Positions 16,883 to 25,433 of a DNA stretch of 64,000 bases are shown piece after piece. The translations under genes and the position numbers were made by a program. The notes under the pieces are model-generated. The model was not told where the DNA came from and ran no database searches. It worked only from the letters and a program-made list of their open reading frames with translations. This DNA comes from VGSG01 sp040756375. GTDB lineage: Bacteria > Desulfobacterota > Desulfomonilia > Desulfomonilales > Desulfomonilaceae. Within the stretch, counting starts at the first letter, position 1, and each line of letters begins with the position of its first letter. The stretch lies in NCBI GenBank assembly GCA_040756375.1, contig JBFLZC010000028.1, forward strand, positions 11,232 to 75,231, in the 5' to 3' direction.

Positions 16883-18010
16883 TTACTGTCCTGTCAAAGG
16901 TGACCAGATGCGTTTGAGCCCCCGATAGACGTGGGCCACCCAAGGATATTTATTGCGGAGCACAGATCGCAGCTCTTCCCAAGCTGACGCGATGTGTAAC
17001 ACGTCGGTCGTGGGAACAGATTGTGTGAGGGCCGCCCCAAAATCAACACCGGTCTTGGCATAATAGCGCGTCAGGTTGCTGATCCCCACCTTATCAATAG
17101 CAGGAGTATCCCAACAGTAACCAGGTATTCCAAGTCTTATGCAGTCGCCGCAGATGTGGTGCGCTATCTTCCGCTGCTGAAGTACTTCAAAGGAGTCGCT
17201 CAAATAATGACCTATGACGTGTTCTCGTGACTCAAAAAAACCGCAGCACAGCGCAACGTCGCCGCGCACGTTGAGGGCCATCTGACTGTCTCTAAGCGTG
17301 CAAGACTGAGTGTCCTGCTCTCTCGTTATCTCCAGGGTCTCGTTTAGAGGTAGGGCTAGCAGCTGAATCAGATCATTGTCTTCCGACGTAAGGCCAGATT
17401 CATGAGAATCTACCCGAGCTGCGGCCATAATCTTCTCTACGGGCATCAGCCGCGCCCATGTGGGTCTGAACAGGAACCCCAATTCCTCTGCGTAACTCCG
17501 CATGAGGCATTCTTCATCCAGGTTGCCCAGGTACCGATGGTATGCCAGGATGATTTCGGTCTTTGCTCCTGTCTCTTCCCGGGCTTTTGCAAGTTCAACC
17601 ATGCGGGATTTCACGAGGTCAATTCGACCGCCTCTATGGGTTCTCCCATATACAGACTGCGTGAAGCCGGAAACCGATACGATGATAGATACGGGTTCGG
17701 CCTTCATAATCTCATGCAGCGGAGCGGGCAAGTTGAGGTTCGTGCTCAGGCCGCAGGGCACTCCATGAGAATTCACAACTTCGATAAGTCTCGCAAGGTG
17801 AGGATGGAGAAAGGGCTCGGTCCAATTGAACAAGCCAACGGTAGCAATGTGACCTTCCGCCACCGCCTTCTTAATGATGGCGTTTAGCAATTCCGCGTCC
17901 ATGAACCCCGAGGGGTTCTCGACATGCCTCATATTGCCTTGCGGGCAGGAAGGGCAGCGTAGATTGCACGAGCTGACAACGTCTATGTAGTAGGTGAATC
18001 CTGCGCTCAT
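16883..18010 (-). CDS. radical SAM/SPASM-type protein
   Basis: 375 aa. CNLRCPSCPQGN near residue 15 binds the 4Fe-4S cluster; GLFNWTEPFLHP near 60 replaces the usual GGEP region; SVSGFTQSVY near 110 follows. C-terminal cysteines in GDVALCCGF and HHICGDCIRLGIPGYCW suggest an auxiliary cluster. It lies between the rfbF and rfbG genes, interrupting the usual adjacency of those two. The substrate is unknown; a CDP-sugar or a polysaccharide-linked group is a reasonable guess from position. Confidence 0.87.
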   Translation of the reverse strand: MSAGFTYYIDVVSSCNLRCPSCPQGNMRHVENPSGFMDAELLNAIIKKAVAEGHIATVGLFNWTEPFLHPHLARLIEVVNSHGVPCGLSTNLNLPAPLHEIMKAEPVSIIVSVSGFTQSVYGRTHRGGRIDLVKSRMVELAKAREETGAKTEIILAYHRYLGNLDEECLMRSYAEELGFLFRPTWARLMPVEKIMAAARVDSHESGLTSEDNDLIQLLALPLNETLEITREQDTQSCTLRDSQMALNVRGDVALCCGFFESREHVIGHYLSDSFEVLQQRKIAHHICGDCIRLGIPGYCWDTPAIDKVGISNLTRYYAKTGVDFGAALTQSVPTTDVLHIASAWEELRSVLRNKYPWVAHVYRGLKRIWSPLTGQ

Positions 18011-18061
18011 TCTCTGAAGTGGGGTGCCGGACCGAAAGCTAGCTTTGATGGGCGTTTGCGC

Positions 18062-18832
18062 CTATACCCAGACTCTCCACGGCGCTGTCCCGGAAGCCCA
18101 CAGTCCTTCCAGCCTGATCTTATCCCTCAGATTGTCCATGCATTGCCAGAATCCGTCATGAACGTACGCCGCGATCTGTCCTTCCCGCGCGAGGCGCTCC
18201 ATGGGCTCACGCTCCCAGACGGTCTGATCGTTCTCTATGTAATCGATAACTCGCTGAGAAAGGATGAAGAATCCGCCGCTGATGCGCGCACGATCGCCCG
18301 CGGGTTTTTCCTCAAATCCGGTAATCCGGGTTTGCTCTAGATTCAACGCGCCAAATCGTCCCGGCGGAGTCACCGCGGTGAGCGTGGCCAACACGCCTTG
18401 GCTTTGATGAAACGAAATCAAGTCCCGAACGTTGACGTCCGAGAGCCCGTCCCCGTACGTGAACGCGAAGTCCTCTTCGTCAAGGTAGTCACTCACACGT
18501 TTGAGACGACCGCCTGTCTGGGTTTCGTCACCTGTGTCAACAAGGGTCACGCGCCAGGGATCTGCATGCTTGTGATGGACTTCCATGTCGTTCTTCACCA
18601 TGTCAAAAGTCACATCAGACATGTGGAGGAAGTAATGCGCGAAATACTCCTTGATCACGTAGCCCCGGTAACCGCAGCATACGATGAAATCATTGATTCC
18701 GTGTGCGGAATAGATCTTCATGATGTGCCAGAGGAGCGGTCTGCCACCGATTTCAATCATCGGCTTGGGCCGAATATCCGTCTCCTCCGCGAACCGTGTC
18801 CCTCTGCCCCCGGCAAGTATCACGGCTTTCAT
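18062..18832 (-). CDS. rfbF: glucose-1-phosphate cytidylyltransferase
   Basis: About 256 aa from ATG 18832; a GTG two codons upstream is equally in frame. MKAVILAGGRGTRFAEET is the nucleotidyltransferase signature, RPKPMIEIGGRPLLWHIMK and FIVCCGYRGYVIKEYF are typical of RfbF, and FAFTYGDGLSDV carries the metal-binding Asp. It makes CDP-glucose from CTP and glucose 1-phosphate, the first step of the CDP-6-deoxysugar pathway that continues with RfbG. Confidence 0.95.
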   Translation of the reverse strand: MKAVILAGGRGTRFAEETDIRPKPMIEIGGRPLLWHIMKIYSAHGINDFIVCCGYRGYVIKEYFAHYFLHMSDVTFDMVKNDMEVHHKHADPWRVTLVDTGDETQTGGRLKRVSDYLDEEDFAFTYGDGLSDVNVRDLISFHQSQGVLATLTAVTPPGRFGALNLEQTRITGFEEKPAGDRARISGGFFILSQRVIDYIENDQTVWEREPMERLAREGQIAAYVHDGFWQCMDNLRDKIRLEGLWASGTAPWRVWV

Positions 18833-18868
18833 AGTCACCTTACCCAGTTGTTGATGGAGAACAACGTG

Positions 18869-20167
18869 TCAGACTGAGAAATATTCGTTATGCCACTCCA
18901 GGATGGGGCGTAGCACTCCAGGAAGATCTCTGATTTCGCAGTCCCCTCGCGCGGAATCGCCTTCGCCAGGATCGAACACATCGAACGAGAGCGCCTTGCG
19001 AACAACCACAAGGGCAGTCGTGGCATTGAGTAACGTCACCGCGGCCGTGACGAAGAACCGGCCTTCAACGAGAAGGTTGCCTGGGAGCCACGCGGTAGTC
19101 ACGAATCGACCCACAGGCCGGGGACGAAGCCGCCAGTTAGGATCCAAATCTCCCGCTGGAAACAGGCATAACCCTGCCTCATTAAAGACCAGGTAATTGG
19201 GCACAAGGATGTGACCGGCCTGGAGAACTTCAAAGTGTATTTCAAGGCCGATAGGCTGCCGAATATCAAAGGAGCTACACGTGTTCCCATCCTCAGCACG
19301 GACTCGCACCGCCCGCAGTCGAACGATCTCACTAGTAGGCGCCTTGGCAGGGTCAGACCACTCCAGGCTCGGGACCGGACGCGCGATTTCACTCAAGTAC
19401 GACTTGGCGACACGCTTGGGCAACCCTTCCCCTTTGAGGCCGCCATCTTCGAGCCAGATCGCTCGCGTGCAAAGGCTTTCTACCGCTGCCAAGTTATGAC
19501 TGACAAAGACGATCGTGCGTCCTTCCTGACCTGCCTTTTCCATTTTGCTCAGACATTTTCTCTGGAAGTCCGCATCACCGACGGCCAGGACCTCGTCCAC
19601 CACCAGGATCTCAGGGTCCAAGTGCGCGGCCACGGCAAATCCGAGCCGAACGTACATCCCGCTTGAATAGCGCTTCACGGGCGTGTCGATGAATCTTTCG
19701 AGGCCGGAGAATGCGACAATCTCGTCGAATTTGCTCCTGATCTCCCCGCTGGTCATGCCCATGATGGTCCCGTTCACAAAGACATTTTCACGGCCCGTAA
19801 GATCGGGATGGAAGCCGGTACCAACCTCCAACAGACAAGCCAGTCGGCCCCTGATCTTGACTTGACCTGTGGTGGGAGCGGTGAGTCTTGAAATGATCTT
19901 GAGCAGCGTGGATTTGCCCGCGCCGTTTCGTCCGATGATGCCGAGGACCTCCCCTTGCTTAAGATCGAGGGAGATATTCCTCAGCGCCCACATGGTGTCC
20001 CCGGAAAATTGCTTGTCGTTTCCGCTATCATGAATCGGCACGTTGGGATCTTCTCGACCGCGAAGCCGCGCCCACCAGCTCTGCAGGTCATGGCGCAGTG
20101 TCCCATGACCGATAACACCGAGCCGGTACTGTTTACCTACGTTTTCCAGAGATATGACTGTGGTCAT
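18869..20167 (-). CDS. wzt: polysaccharide ABC exporter ATP-binding protein (Wzt-like, with C-terminal domain)
   Basis: 432 aa. The nucleotide-binding half has Walker A IGRNGAGKST near residue 80, signature YSSGMYVRLGFA near 165 and Walker B EILVVDEVLAVGD. After residue 250 there is an extra domain (SSFDIRQPIGLEIHFEVL, LVPNYLVFNEAG) matching the carbohydrate-binding Wzt C-terminal domain that recognises a modified non-reducing end. A terminal methyl or other cap on the chain, as the methyltransferases suggest, would fit this export mode. It pairs with the permease 63 nt upstream. Confidence 0.93.
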   Translation of the reverse strand: MTTVISLENVGKQYRLGVIGHGTLRHDLQSWWARLRGREDPNVPIHDSGNDKQFSGDTMWALRNISLDLKQGEVLGIIGRNGAGKSTLLKIISRLTAPTTGQVKIRGRLACLLEVGTGFHPDLTGRENVFVNGTIMGMTSGEIRSKFDEIVAFSGLERFIDTPVKRYSSGMYVRLGFAVAAHLDPEILVVDEVLAVGDADFQRKCLSKMEKAGQEGRTIVFVSHNLAAVESLCTRAIWLEDGGLKGEGLPKRVAKSYLSEIARPVPSLEWSDPAKAPTSEIVRLRAVRVRAEDGNTCSSFDIRQPIGLEIHFEVLQAGHILVPNYLVFNEAGLCLFPAGDLDPNWRLRPRPVGRFVTTAWLPGNLLVEGRFFVTAAVTLLNATTALVVVRKALSFDVFDPGEGDSARGDCEIRDLPGVLRPILEWHNEYFSV

Positions 20168-20230
20168 GCGCTGAACTACATCACGTATTTGTCACTCGCT
20201 CCAGGACGAGGCGAGCGAGAGCTAATCCTG

Positions 20231-21079
20231 TCAAACGGTGTCAACAAAGGTCTTTTCGACGCGGCTGAAGAGGACCAGACCGACCAAGAGAATCGCCGCA
20301 GTGACCGTGAGTCCCATTAGGATGTGTGCGGTCGTCAACGTCGCGGTTCCGAGAAAAGCCCATCTGAAACCTTCAACCACCATGGTCATGGGATTGAGAG
20401 CTACTATTCCCCGGTACGCCTCGGGGACCTGCGAAAGCGGATAAATGATCGGGGTGGCATACATCCAAAGTTGAGTGCCGAAGACCATCCCATAATTGAG
20501 ATCGCGATACTTTGCAGTGACGGCCGACACGATCAACCCGCATCCCAGAGAAAGTGCAGCCATTTGCACTACCAGCAGAGGCACGTAAAGCATCCCTATG
20601 TGTGGATGCACGGGGTAGCCGCGAAGCCAGAAATAAAGCAGGATCATCATGAAAAGAGCGAACTGCACCAAGAATTTGAACACGTTGGAAATCAACGCGG
20701 CAAGAGGCACCACAATCCTGGGAAAGTAGACCTTTCCGAACAGGCTCATGTTAGCGAGAAATGTGCTCGAAGTTTGGGTCAAGCAGGCAGCAAAGTAGCC
20801 CCAGCACGTGTTGCCGGCCATGTAAAAGAGAAAGGGCGGTACGCCGTCAGTCGGGATCTTTGCGATCATTGCGAAAATAATGGTGAAGACCCCCGATGTA
20901 GCGAGAGGAGTCAATACGAACCAAGCAGGACCCAGTATGGTCTGCTTATATTGCGTGACGAAGTCTCGCCAGACTAGAAGCCGGATGAGATCCCGATACC
21001 CCCAGAGATGAGGCAGATCGAGATCTATCCAGGCCGGCCGGCCGCCGATGACTGTCGTCCAGTTTTCGCTTTCACGCAT
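20231..21079 (-). CDS. wzm: polysaccharide ABC exporter permease (Wzm-like)
   Basis: About 282 aa from ATG 21079; the longer frame begins with TTG at 21130. The ABC2 membrane family pattern is clear: a cytoplasmic N-terminus with LIRLLVWRDFVTQYKQTILGPAWFVL, then roughly six hydrophobic segments (near residues 40-60, 80-105, 120-145, 155-180, 190-215 and 245-270). It forms the channel for the lipid-linked polysaccharide. It is the first gene of the 21-kb minus-strand locus, so its promoter should lie within the repeat-rich 21.1-22 kb gap. Confidence 0.92.
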   Translation of the reverse strand: MRESENWTTVIGGRPAWIDLDLPHLWGYRDLIRLLVWRDFVTQYKQTILGPAWFVLTPLATSGVFTIIFAMIAKIPTDGVPPFLFYMAGNTCWGYFAACLTQTSSTFLANMSLFGKVYFPRIVVPLAALISNVFKFLVQFALFMMILLYFWLRGYPVHPHIGMLYVPLLVVQMAALSLGCGLIVSAVTAKYRDLNYGMVFGTQLWMYATPIIYPLSQVPEAYRGIVALNPMTMVVEGFRWAFLGTATLTTAHILMGLTVTAAILLVGLVLFSRVEKTFVDTV

Positions 21080-21143
21080 GGGAAGAATCCGCTTGGCCAC
21101 GAGAGGGAAATTCCGAGGGCACGAAGCCAATGAGCCCTAGTTC

Positions 21144-21491
21144 GTCATTCCCGCATACAGCCTGCCCCTGGCTTGAACAGGGGCGGGAATGCAGAAGCCC
21201 AGCAAGCTGATAGTGGAAAACCTTGTGCCAAGCCCGCAATACTGGAATCCTGTTCCCGCTTTCGTGGGAGTAACGTTTTTTGTACATGAGGGTGCGCTCC
21301 ACTGTGTAGGAGTCGATGGAAATTTGGTGCCACGGATGTGCGCAGCTCATCCGTGCCAGTCTGGTCCGGTGGAGCGTCCTTGCCACGGGGTTCAACTACT
21401 GGAGGGGCACTCGTGGGCCGTCCGACGATGACAGGCAAGCACGGATGAGCCCCGCGGGGCGGGATATCCCGCGTCTCGTGGGATGGCACCA
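21144..21491. repeat. composite palindromic repeat (families B and C), copy 1
   Basis: Two joined units. 21144-21274 begins GTCATTCCCGC and ends with CCCGCTTTCGTGGGAG; 21324-21491 is bounded by TGGTGCCACGGATG and an imperfect inverse GGATGGCACCA. The same two units occur in reverse order and orientation at 38202-38492, including the short linker containing TCGATGGAAAT. No coding capacity is seen. Terminal inverted repeats and modular structure resemble miniature inverted-repeat elements. Confidence 0.7.
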
Positions 21492-21945
21492 GAATCGATT
21501 TCAGCACCTACATGTCCCGTTCTGGCTGGCTAGTCACGGCCGTTCGCAGTAATGGCGAAGTGTAGGCGCCGCGGACCGGACGAAATGCGCGGCTTTCCGA
21601 GGCGCGTGACCGGTATTTTTTCAGGCTTCGCCCCCATGCACAAGGTCTAAGGTGCTTAAGCTAAAGGCTTTTTGCGTATTTGTCTTGGCCGGAGATCCCC
21701 TCGCGGCCTGACCGAATCATGGTGCCCGGGGCAGGATCGCCCGACTGGATCTGCCTGGCCCGAGGTGGATGAAGCTGGAGGCCGATCCTGAGCAGAGTAT
21801 GCGTTTTCTGTCTGATGTTCGATTAACAAACAATCGCATAGAGTGTCAAGGCTTTTTGCCGCATGAGAGCCGTCACTCGTCCGTGGGAGAGTACCGAGGC
21901 CCAGTTCAGGAAAAGGTTGACACGAGCCTGAGTGAGAGGAGTTCC

Positions 21946-21974
21946 TTGACAAACCCGGTTGCGGTTCTTAGAGT
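21946..21974 (+). promoter_or_regulatory. candidate sigma-70 promoter upstream of the ankyrin gene
   Basis: TTGACA at 21946-21951, a 17-nt spacer, then TAGAGT at 21969-21974. The predicted start would leave a leader of about 210 nt before the ATG at 22192. The rest of the gap 21492-22191 shows no convincing gene. A short frame from 21993 has no supporting ribosome site or family match. Confidence 0.4.
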
Positions 21975-22191
21975 GGCTCGCATCTGCTCAGCATGAGGCC
22001 TAGCCGCTCTCAAGCTTACTTGTGGTGGTCCAAGGGCAGGACGTCAGCCCGTTGTCGTGGTTCTGCAATACTCGGACCTAGAGAAGCCTCCGGCGAGTCA
22101 GAGCCGGCTGACGAAGACTTGTGGAATGCCCATGGTTTCTATGGTTTTTCCTCGAGGTCAAGCCACACCATGTCGTGGTCGGAGAAGCTCA

Positions 22192-23277
22192 ATGTCGCAA
22201 ACAAATAGGGCTGTTTGGGCGACGCGGCCCCGGGTGATCTTGTGTGTGGCGTTGTTTGCGGCTTCATGTCATCTCGCAATCGCGCACGCAAACGACAAGA
22301 ACACACAAATTTTGTATGAAGCGGCCGAAGGAAAGACCGAACAGGTGAGACGACTCCTTCGCGACGGAGCTAATGTGAACACACGGGATTTCCGCGATGG
22401 GGCCACTCCTCTGATCATGGCGGCAATGCACGCAAAGCCCCAGGTGGTAAAGCTTCTTCTGGAGAGCGGCGCCAAGGTGGATGCGAGGGATGACTATGGA
22501 TACACGGCGCTTATGCACACATCCGATGGCGAAACCGCCAGGCTGCTCCTGGGCAGAGGCGCGGATGTGAACGTGACCATCGAGGATGGCAAAAGTGTCC
22601 TGGTGCGCGCCGCGGAAAAAGGATACACGGCTGTGGTGGAAGCCCTGCTCAACAAGGGAATGGACGTGAACGCCAGAGACAAGACGGGCCTGAATCCCCT
22701 CTTGGCGGCTGTCGATCACGGGTATGCGGATATGGCTAGAATTCTTGCGAAGCGGGGAGCGGACCTGGAAGCCAGAGACCCCACTGGGTCCACTGCGCTC
22801 GTTAACGCGGCTTTTTCAAAAGACCGCGAAATGGTGAAGCTCCTGATAAATCACGGGGCCAACGTGAACGCGAGCGACCCAAAAGGGCATACCGCGCTGA
22901 TGTCTTTCGCCAATGATCCTGAAATAGCCCAGTTTCTGATTTCCAAGGGCGCGGACGTGAACGCTGGGGATGCCACCGGCGAGACGGTGCTGATGAAAGC
23001 GGTGGAAGAAGGCCGCCCGGCAGTTGTGGAACTCTTGCTGAAGAACAGGGCAGCCGTTAATGCACAGGATCAGGGAGGATGGACGGCGCTGATGCGTGCG
23101 AGCGGAGAGGGGGATGTCCGTACGATCGGCCTGCTCCTGGAGCACGGGGCTGACGTGAACCTCACGGATAAGAATGGGAGAAGGGCTGCCGATTGGGCGT
23201 CGCAATACGGGCACCCGAGGGCGTTGCAGCTCCTGGAGAAGCACGGGGCAAAACCTCTGCAGCAATCCACGAAATAG
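22192..23277 (+). CDS. exported ankyrin-repeat protein
   Basis: 361 aa from ATG 22192, chosen because GGAG lies 7 nt upstream and a signal peptide follows directly (basic start, hydrophobic VILCVALFAASCHLAIA, cleavage near AHA). The rest is about ten ankyrin repeats of roughly 30 residues (for example DGATPLIMAAMHAKPQVVKL, GWTALMRASGEGDVRT) running to the C-terminus. A solenoid of this kind binds proteins in the periplasm or at the surface. The partner is unknown. No enzymatic domain is attached. Confidence 0.9.
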   Translation: MSQTNRAVWATRPRVILCVALFAASCHLAIAHANDKNTQILYEAAEGKTEQVRRLLRDGANVNTRDFRDGATPLIMAAMHAKPQVVKLLLESGAKVDARDDYGYTALMHTSDGETARLLLGRGADVNVTIEDGKSVLVRAAEKGYTAVVEALLNKGMDVNARDKTGLNPLLAAVDHGYADMARILAKRGADLEARDPTGSTALVNAAFSKDREMVKLLINHGANVNASDPKGHTALMSFANDPEIAQFLISKGADVNAGDATGETVLMKAVEEGRPAVVELLLKNRAAVNAQDQGGWTALMRASGEGDVRTIGLLLEHGADVNLTDKNGRRAADWASQYGHPRALQLLEKHGAKPLQQSTK

Positions 23278-23389
23278 ACTCGTTCCAGAGTTATCAGAAG
23301 TTCGAAAAGAGGGGCAGGCGGGTCTCTTTTTGTTGAAAGCCGGAAGGCGCCGAGCCCGTGAGCTTGTCCTCTTAGGGAGAGGATAGACT

Positions 23390-23677
23390 ATGAGAGCATT
23401 CTGCTACGTGTTGCTGGTACTCGCACTATTTGTATGTATCACTATTCCTGGGGCGAAGACGCTCGAAGACCGGGACCACGTGTCCACACCGACCACGATA
23501 CAGGACTCCAGCCCTAACACACTCTTGCTGGCACAGGATCAGAATGAAAGGTTATGCTGCCAGTGTTGCCTTGATTGCGGCATGAGCAGATGCTCGTACA
23601 TGGACTTTGACAAATGTCAGGCCAAGGGCGGCTTCTGTGTGACCGGCCCTGCACCGTGTGCGATGTCTGTGGACTGA
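23390..23677 (+). CDS. small exported cysteine-rich protein
   Basis: 95 aa with a strong GGAGAGG site before ATG 23390. Residues 1-22 form a signal peptide (YVLLVLALFVCITIPGA). The last 40 residues hold ten cysteines in the pattern CCQCCLDC, then RC, KC, FC and PC. This suggests a disulfide-knotted or metal-binding module. No family is recognised. It lies 112 nt after the ankyrin gene and 126 nt before another exported protein, all on the same strand. Confidence 0.75.
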   Translation: MRAFCYVLLVLALFVCITIPGAKTLEDRDHVSTPTTIQDSSPNTLLLAQDQNERLCCQCCLDCGMSRCSYMDFDKCQAKGGFCVTGPAPCAMSVD

Positions 23678-23803
23678 TTTTTCGCGGAACAGCAATCAAA
23701 GGGAGAAGCCGGCATGATTCGGCGGCAGTTATGAAAATCGCATGTTCTGCGAGTCATTCATCTGATAATTCAGCAAGATGGGAGTGAAGGAGGAGGTCAT
23801 TTC

Positions 23804-24358
23804 ATGAGTGGGTATTGTTGGGGAGAAAGAAAGGTAAGGGGTTGGAACGCAGCTGGTCTTGTTGCCATTCTTATAGGCGTATTCTGGGCGTACGTGCCCT
23901 TTGCCTTTGCCGCGGGGGAGGCTGCCCAAACGCTACAAGTGAAGGTTACGCATTACGCGGTATCTTCACAGGTGCTACCTGCCGGGGACGAAGAGGCACA
24001 CGTGATTGGCATGGGAAAGCGCGAAGGCGAAGCACAGTTCAGCAATGGAGAAACCGCCAAGTATTCGACCGTCTTCACGTTCGATGCTTACCGTGGCAAG
24101 CCGGTGCCTTCAAGAGGTTACACGAAGTTTGAATTTAACGACGGAGCCTCGTTTTCACTCTCCTGGGAGTCAAAGACAGTCCCGGACAAAGACGGGCTTG
24201 CTGCCACCAGCGGGCAGGGAACCATCATAAAGGGAGTCGGCCGTTTCAACGGCATAAAGGGTTCGGCAGTCTACAGCGGCAAGGAGCTGAAACCTGCTTC
24301 AGAAGATCCTAAGCGGACCACGGTCACGAACGCGACCATCACATACACCCTTCCATAA
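23804..24358 (+). CDS. exported protein of unknown function (small beta-barrel-like)
   Basis: 184 aa, start ATG 23804 with GGAGGAGG 7 nt upstream. An N-terminal hydrophobic segment (AAGLVAILIGVFWAYVPFAFA) ends in a likely signal peptidase site before AGEAAQ. The mature part is beta-rich with alternating strands (TAKYSTVFTFDAY, FNDGASFSLSWESKT) and a GQGTIIKGVGRFNGIKGSA segment. That last segment resembles the end of small lipocalin/allene-oxide-cyclase-like barrels. No function assigned. Confidence 0.8.
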   Translation: MSGYCWGERKVRGWNAAGLVAILIGVFWAYVPFAFAAGEAAQTLQVKVTHYAVSSQVLPAGDEEAHVIGMGKREGEAQFSNGETAKYSTVFTFDAYRGKPVPSRGYTKFEFNDGASFSLSWESKTVPDKDGLAATSGQGTIIKGVGRFNGIKGSAVYSGKELKPASEDPKRTTVTNATITYTLP

Positions 24359-24370
24359 TAGATGCAGACA

Positions 24371-24398
24371 GGGGACCGGCCTTGCGAGGCCGTTCCCC
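24371..24398. terminator. hairpin after the exported-protein gene
   Basis: GGGGACCGGCCT, loop TGCG, AGGCCGTTCCCC gives a 12-bp stem with one mismatch starting 12 nt past the stop at 24358. There is no following T-run, so it is a transcription end or mRNA stabiliser of uncertain efficiency. Confidence 0.4.
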
Positions 24399-24516
24399 TC
24401 GAAGTCGCACTGAGCCTCGAATCCCGTTCAAACCTATCTTCCCACCAGTTGAAAGGGCGGACTCAGGTATTCCATTTCGAGGGTCCCTTCGTAGATTTCC
24501 ACCCCCGCTCAATTTG

Positions 24517-24532
24517 CTAAACGTTCGTTTAG
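24517..24532. promoter_or_regulatory. candidate TetR-family operator
   Basis: Inverted repeat CTAAACG, TT, CGTTTAG: perfect 7-bp arms with a 2-nt spacer. The form matches operators of fatty-acid-responsive TetR regulators. It lies about 190 nt upstream of the tetR start at 24723 and would allow autoregulation of the following operon. Confidence 0.55.
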
Positions 24533-24660
24533 GAAACTTGATAGGGCTGGACAGCCTCGCGTGTCAAGGAAAAAACCAGGCCCGTGTTTTGACGCATATC
24601 GGCTTTCAGTCTGGCACAACTCACTGATGGATCGCAGGGCTGCGGTCGAAAAAAAAGCGG

Positions 24661-24690
24661 TTGACAGGTTGACTAGCCACCTGATAGTAA
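24661..24690 (+). promoter_or_regulatory. candidate sigma-70 promoter for the tetR-thiolase-liv operon
   Basis: TTGACA at 24661-24666, 18-nt spacer, TAGTAA at 24685-24690. A start near 24697 gives a leader of about 25 nt before ATG 24723. Confidence 0.4.
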
Positions 24691-24722
24691 ACGATCAGTC
24701 CGTCTTTTTCACAGGGCCTGCC

Positions 24723-25430
24723 ATGAAGTCTGTGAAGGAATCTACCTCCAAGCGGCGCCAGAGCGAAAAGACCACGGCCCGTATACTCGAAGCCGGTCTC
24801 AGCCTCTTTGTGAATAAGGGTTACCACGGCACTTCCATCGCGGAGATCACCCAGGCCGCGCACATCACCAAAGGGGCCCTCTACTGCCATTTCAGCAGCA
24901 AGGGCGATCTCCTGCTGGCGCTGATCCGGAAGTTCGAAACTGAATTCCTCGACAATCTTATACGTTCCGTCAATGCGCAATCGGGAGACGCTCTAGCCAA
25001 GCTCCATCGCCTGCTGAGCTTTGCATCGGATTTCGCGGAAAAGAACCGGGAATTATGTCTCCTTGCTACCATCCTTTCCGCAGAGCTGCAGGGATCTCAC
25101 AGCGAATTCGACAATGTATTTCGGCGGCTGTACTCCAAGTACGCCCGGTTCCTCCATCGGCTCATAGAGGACGGGAAATTGCGAGGAGTTATTGATCCCG
25201 GGCTGGATACGCATTCACTGGCTTACGTGATTATCGCGTTCCACGATGGGATCTTGCTTCAGTGGCAGCGGAGCCGAGACCTTTTGGACGGCCGAGAGTA
25301 CGTGCGAGCTTTTCGCCGGACACTCCTCTCCGGCGTCCGGCCGAGAAAAGGGCTGTCGGGTGGATCGAGGACGCGTGCAGACACGGCCCTGATAGATGCG
25401 GCTATTCAACAACCACGTCAGGAGGCGTGA
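24723..25430 (+). CDS. TetR/AcrR-family transcriptional regulator
   Basis: About 235 aa from ATG 24723; the frame is open further upstream but that part has no family features and overlaps the candidate promoter. The N-terminal helix-turn-helix is plain: KTTARILEAGLSLFVNKGYHGTSIAEITQAAHITKGALYCHF, residues about 15-58. The C-terminal ligand-binding region is helical. It ends 3 nt before the thiolase start and probably represses this operon until an acyl-CoA inducer binds (inference from family and context). The last 30 residues are basic and disordered-looking. Confidence 0.9.
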   Translation: MKSVKESTSKRRQSEKTTARILEAGLSLFVNKGYHGTSIAEITQAAHITKGALYCHFSSKGDLLLALIRKFETEFLDNLIRSVNAQSGDALAKLHRLLSFASDFAEKNRELCLLATILSAELQGSHSEFDNVFRRLYSKYARFLHRLIEDGKLRGVIDPGLDTHSLAYVIIAFHDGILLQWQRSRDLLDGREYVRAFRRTLLSGVRPRKGLSGGSRTRADTALIDAAIQQPRQEA

Positions 25431-25433
25431 AGT

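Noticed and set aside
15951..16928. 325-codon plus-strand frame opposite rfbG
   Set aside because: Antisense to a well-supported dehydratase gene; no motif and no ribosome site.
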